From Ailanthus altissimus (Eukaryota > Streptophyta > Magnoliopsida > Sapindales > Simaroubaceae), in NCBI GenBank assembly GCA_946807835.1, contig OX327690.1, positions 30,660,501 to 30,724,500 of the forward strand: 64,000 bases of DNA. Reading direction: 5' to 3'. Of this stretch, positions 59,591 to 64,000 are shown piece after piece; position 1 is the stretch's first letter; every line of letters starts with the position of its first letter. The translations under genes were made by a program, and so were the position numbers. The notes below the pieces were generated by a model that was not told where the DNA came from, made no database searches, and worked only from the letters and a program-made list of their open reading frames with translations.

Positions 59591-61098
59591 CTACACCCCC
59601 TGCCCGCAACTGTAACCATTCGCGATGCCATGCGACAGCTTCTCCCCCATCTCCGTCTTCTTCCTCTTCATCACCACAAACCGTGTGTAAACTTCCATCA
59701 CCACAAAAATGCAAGCCAAGGCTATGATAAATCCAGTGTAAGCTTGCCTTCATTCATTGGCTGGGTTCAAGATTGCTAATCCTCTGAATACGTTGATCAC
59801 ACCGAGGATGATGGTGGCGTATCCAATTGAATGGTGATAGAGATTCCAATAGGTTCTGTATTTGTGATCTGGCTTTGGCCTCAGAAGCAAAGCAAATGCC
59901 TAAAAATCAAAAGCAAAATCATCCTGTTTGTAAAACTTCCAACTCCATAGTTTATCAGAAACCGAAAGAAAATACTTAATGAAGGATTTTTGTTTGAAAA
60001 TACCTGAAGTGTTCCGAAGCAGAAAAGAACTATGCCAATGTTTCTATGGGTTGAATATGTAATGCCAGAGGATTCACTACCCAGTTTGAGACCGGAAGCC
60101 CATCCGGCAACACCAATAACGTATGCAGAGAATTGCAAGATACATGTAAGTAAAACCATACAGCACCTGTTGAAGATTTGAACACCTTCAAGTACCTTGC
60201 AAATATAGCTCCAAGAGGCATCAGCAGGCCCCAACAGCATTTAGCACTCCATGAATCTGAACATTTCAGTTATAATAAACACAGCCATTAATAGATTTTT
60301 ATCATATCACAAACCAATTTCAAAGCTCAAAAGAGTAAGATTATAACAAGAGCAATCAGAAACAGAGCATGTTGGAACAAAGCTAAGACTATCCTATCGA
60401 AACCAAGATCAATATACACATGAAGTAATAGCAATGGAAGTAAAATTTTGAGGAACAAAAGGTATTAATTTGATCACTTACGTTTCGGTTCTTAGCCTTC
60501 GAATTTGCTTGTCCTCCAGCAGCAGTACCAGCGTGGCCAGAAAGAAGATTCAACGTCCCATTGATTGAACATTAGGTCCATTTAGATTATGAATTTGAGG
60601 GGCACCGCCTAAGAGTGGCCCTGCTTGCCAAACTTGATTCAAAGTAGTACTTGTATTCTTGAGTCCCAAGGTAGAGAATATGATCATCTCATCCCCCGCA
60701 TATGTTGCAGTCAGGTCCGAGACCTCGAAACTAAGATCTCGCTCTTGCAAGCTGGTTCTGTATTTAGCGATGGGTGATTTATGAGCTCTCACTTTCCCAT
60801 CAGCTCGTTGGTATGCAACAAGAGCCTGGGAACCAACCATGCCTTGTCCTGTAGGGTTAATGGCCCATGCAACCCATTGTGAAGATGAAACACCCGTGTG
60901 CCTACAAGCAATCTGAAGCTCTCCCGATGATGAATCATAGTTGTAATGAAGGAATGAGTTCAAAACAGGAAGATCATTGCATGATCTAAACACCCGGTTG
61001 CTCGAAAACGCGTATCTGCTACAAATTTGAGCATGTGATGATAAAACCATGCACATGAGAAGGGAGAAACATGACACAAGCTTTGACGTAGTTGCCAT
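59591..61098 (-). pseudogene. Cytochrome b561 and DOMON domain protein, pseudogene
   Basis: Three exons on the minus strand: 61098-60482, 60256-60004 and 59899-59591. Intact members are plasma-membrane proteins that pass electrons from ascorbate through a DOMON haem domain and a b561 core, and are often auxin-responsive (AIR12-like). Exon 1 has a signal peptide (to about residue 23, SSHAQ) and the DOMON domain (NSFLHYNYDSSSGELQIACR; WVAWAINPTGQGMVGSQALV). Exons 2-3 carry b561 helices ([53 protein letters not shown]). Damage: a 1-base loss near 60555, a 4-base loss near 60232, a 1-base loss near 60135, and a Trp-to-stop (TGA) at 59750-59752. Splice sites are still good, so inactivation looks recent. 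If these are sequencing errors, it would be a real gene. Confidence 0.87.
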
Positions 61099-61278
61099 AT
61101 TAATGTTTGATCAAGTCCCTTGTGCTAGGCAGGATTAAGGGACTCTTTTATCTCCTGAAATTATGCAAGAAAATAAATACCCACAAGAGAAAATCAACAA
61201 AGAATTAAAAGAACAAATGAAAATATTTATTAGAATTTGGTAATATTATGTGTCAATCAAGGTAGTGGGGGGTTAGGT

Positions 61279-61973
61279 TGTTGGATATTACTTTTTGGAA
61301 GGTTCTTAAGGGAGTTGTTTCCTATTTTTACATAAAACTGATTATGGTTTTTCTATCTTGGTATGCAATTAGGGAAACCAAAATCAGTTCCATTTCTATT
61401 TGGTACCAACCACACTATTTCATTTTTCATATCGTTGCGGCATCTTTATTTCTCCTGGCTCCACTTTGTGTGTCTTTATTGGTCTTATGTTACAAAGTAA
61501 ATGGAGTAAGAAGCGGCATTATTTTAAAATACTATTTAATTGCAGTTGCAGATATTTTATTTTTTGTTTAAAATAAATTTTTTTTTAATATTATTATTAT
61601 TAATTAAATATTATAGAATTATCTTTCTTCAGATTTTATAGAATTATTATTTTTTTAAATATTATAAGATTATCTTTTTAGATATTATTATAAGATTATC
61701 TTTCTTTAATATTATTATTATCTCATCAATAGTAAGAATTATGATTGTTTGACAGTGTATTTAAAGGACCTAAGCTATCAATAAAAAAAAAAGTAAAAAC
61801 ATTATTAAATTATAAGATCAGTGAGCTCTCTTAAATTGAGCTCTCATTATTACAAGTTATCAAAATAAAAAGAGGTCGGAAAAATCCTGACAAGTCCCCT
61901 CCCCGAGTTGAATTCAAAGGCAATCCTAAAGTATCTTGACCCATCACTCGATCCAAAACAAAAGCAGCTAACA
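61279..61973 (+). repeat. 5' LTR of the Gypsy element, with a VTC4-like insert
   Basis: TG...CA ends directly before the primer site. Positions 61418-61487 resemble the intron 5/exon 6 junction of VTC4 (53571-53640). The left boundary is less certain than the right, because no partner LTR is available. Confidence 0.6.
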
Positions 61974-61996
61974 ATTTGGTATCAAAGCAGGAGGTA

Positions 61997-62837
61997 ATGG
62001 GGGAAAACGCATTTTACAGGAACAATTCGATGAACAAGCAGCCACCCACACTTGTTTTCAAACCATGGCCACACAACTCGAGCAAATAACACTCTCATTA
62101 CACACCTAAAAACCAGATACCAGATACAAAATCCCAAAATGAAAGCCATAACCATTCCCCCAAATCAACAATAGCAACGTCAATTTGAATAACTACAACC
62201 ATACACACCAAACCAACAACACCAACCCAAATCATCGCCAACCTTTTCCCAGATACATCAAAATTGATTTCCCTTATTTTAATGGGAATATAGAACACTT
62301 AAGTTGGTTCAATCGTTGTGAAACTTTCTTTTTACATCTAAACACTCCAGAAGCAGACAAAGTGCACTTGGCTGCCATACACTTAGAAGAGGATGCCCAA
62401 TTGTGGTACCTGAAAATCACCCAAGACAAGCCACGCTTAACTTGGGAAGAATTCAAACAAAATTGCACACTGCGATTTGGGTCCCTACTTGGAAGAAACA
62501 TACGGGCACTGTCCAAACTCAAACAGAAAAATTCAGTAGAGCAATATCAACGCCAATTTGAGAAGATTTCTGCCCAAATTCATTCTCTAACTTTTGAACA
62601 GGAAATGTAAATTTTTGTGAGCGGATTGCAGGAAAATATTGCAATGGAAGTAGAACTTCACCACCCACCCGACTTATCCACTGCAATGAACCTTGCAAGA
62701 CTCTATGAACGATGAAGCTTAGCTAGACAAAACACCACACCAACAATTCACATAGGGGAAAGGAATTCTATTCGCAGTCCTGTAGAACTAGATGCCCAAA
62801 ATTCTTCATTCATTCAGCGCCTTACAAGAGCTGAGAT
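61997..62837 (+). pseudogene. Gypsy gag (capsid) remnant
   Basis: From the ATG after the primer site the frame is broken by stops until 62185. It then stays open for 141 codons and continues past one stop at 62608. The capsid (retrotrans_gag) signature is clear: KIDFPYFNGNIEHLSWFNRC, HLAAIHLEEDAQLWYLKI, WEEFKQNCTLRFG, then LSKLKQKNSVEQYQRQFEKI and VSGLQENIAMEVELHHPPDL. There is no zinc knuckle before the element is cut. Capsid would form the virus-like particle. Confidence 0.85.
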
Positions 62838-64000
62838 GGTATTTACGCTCAAAATATAACGCGGCTATCGCAGTATAGATTGAGGTGTCAATCCCACGAG
62901 GAAGCTCTTGGCAAAATAGGTTGATGAAGTAAAATATTAAAGCAGTAGCAAAGGACAAAATTAATTGATTTAAGTGGATGAGATAGAATTGTCTATGATT
63001 TGAAGGAAATGTCTTATGATAATTCAAACAAGGCTTCGAGAATCACAATTATACTTTATAAATCTACTTTACACTTTGATTCAATGCTTATAACTCAATT
63101 GAAAGTTTCACATCCCAAACAATCAATCGGAAGATAGGAAAATATAGCACATTTGATAACACATGTATTTGACGTAGTTAAACTCTTTGCAAGCATTAAC
63201 ATACATCATGTTCATTTATATAAGTTATCTAAGATCGACAATATATCACTTTGACAATATTGCAGTAAAAGATTAACTTGAATATCAAACATTTATTGCC
63301 CTTACATGTTATCCAAGATCGACAATATATCAAATTGACAATACTACAGTAAAAGATTAACATATAAAACAATGTAACCAGTAACAATTATAAATCAACA
63401 TGAATCACATAAGAAAAGCATGGCTGAACATATATGAGACATGAAAATTATAACCTCTGGATTATAGAAAATAAAATAGATAAGAGTTTAATCAAAACCA
63501 AACTTACAACATTTGTAGCTTTTGATACCGAATAAAAGCATGGAAGTAGATTTATTACACATAAAAGTTCATCTCTTAGCCTTGCCAAGAACTCTAACCT
63601 AAATTACAATACATGTTAATGAGAAGAAAATAAGAGAGAATTATCTAATATTAAAAATGTCCTAAGTGTCTCCTTATATAGGCAATGAATGGACATATGT
63701 CATGGATGACATCAATCTTCAATAATTTTAAGCCAATAACTCGCTTATCCACTTGCAGCACATTTTTGATAATGTAAATGACCGATTTAGCTTCTATAGC
63801 CGACATAAAAGTTGTAGAAGTTTGACTCTTCTTTCCATAGGCACCAATTTCATGCAAATTGGATGAGTATCCAATGAGAAATGAGCAAAATTCCAAAGAT
63901 ACATCAGAATTCGGCCAACAACCATTTTACCCACTTGCAATGCGATTTGGTCCATGATAACGGCTGATTTGGACTTTACCATCAACATATGAGTTATTGA
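62838..64000. repeat. LTR-type repeat interrupting gag, continuing past the window
   Basis: The sequence changes character at about 62838. The block GCAGTATAGATTGAGGTGTC followed by AATCCCACGAGGAAGC resembles the outer end of long LTRs/LARDs in plants, as I remember them. A 50-bp direct repeat (AAGATCGACAATATATCA to AGTAAAAGATTAAC) occurs at about 63231-63276 and 63313-63361. Short minus-strand frames near 63651-63988 show no recognised family. Identity is uncertain. Confidence 0.4.

Larger units (their letters stand above)
61279..62837 (+). mobile_element. Ty3/Gypsy element, 5' part only
   Basis: A putative 695-bp LTR (61279-61973, TGTTGGATATTAC...GCAGCTAACA) is followed by a tRNA-Met-type primer site (TTTGGTATCAAAGCAGG from 61975) and gag. 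The coding region stops matching at about 62838, where another repeat begins. No protease, RT or integrase is present in the window. Confidence 0.7.

Overview
This is an AT-rich plant nuclear sequence. It has GT-AG introns, multi-exon genes whose proteins match land-plant families, and many LTR retrotransposons with tRNA-Met-type primer sites. The gene content suggests a eudicot, possibly a woody species near Citrus, but the species call is a guess. I see no prokaryotic features, CRISPR array or rRNA. I did not find a convincing new biological system. The window is ordinary host genes set in a deeply nested repeat landscape, and several of the nests can be dated relative to one another.

Layout. 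1-4 kb is AT-rich sequence with an old LTR fragment. 4-13.5 kb is a broken CYP82-type cytochrome P450 copy. A degenerate Copia element (7875-13207) sits in its second exon, flanked by the 5-bp duplication ATTTA. 14.3-17.9 kb is a Ty3/Gypsy deletion derivative with 518-bp LTRs, next to a LINE-like DUF4283 remnant. 19.2-22.1 kb holds the intact P450 paralogue (534 aa, two exons). Its core promoter is built from repeated modules, and a 57-bp minisatellite follows its stop codon. 23-28.5 kb contains two solo LTRs with exact target duplications (AAACA and CATTG) plus older LTR pieces. 29-31 kb holds remnants of a FAR1-related gene and a cyclophilin. 31060-36474 is a second Copia of the first family (TSD ATAAA), better preserved but still broken.

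37-46 kb is repeat-dominated. It holds a possible 2-kb LTR-like unit, Copia fragments, and a degenerate AT-rich array of roughly 20-bp units. Inside that array are a 122-bp tandem pair, six copies of a 270-bp higher-order unit, a Copia remnant and a MITE.

46.8-61.1 kb is the host-gene block. It has MO25 (11 exons, +), VTC4/inositol monophosphatase (12 exons, +), a reverse-strand Copia deletion derivative, and a frameshifted cytochrome b561/DOMON pseudogene (-). From memory, MO25 and a b561/DOMON gene are also neighbours in Arabidopsis (At5g47540/At5g47530). The window ends in a Gypsy 5' LTR plus gag, interrupted by another LTR-type repeat.

The three intact genes are not an operon-like set. 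The P450 is a membrane mono-oxygenase of specialised metabolism, MO25 a kinase scaffold, and VTC4 acts in ascorbate and inositol synthesis. Exon coordinates come from splice-site and homology reading by eye, without alignment software.
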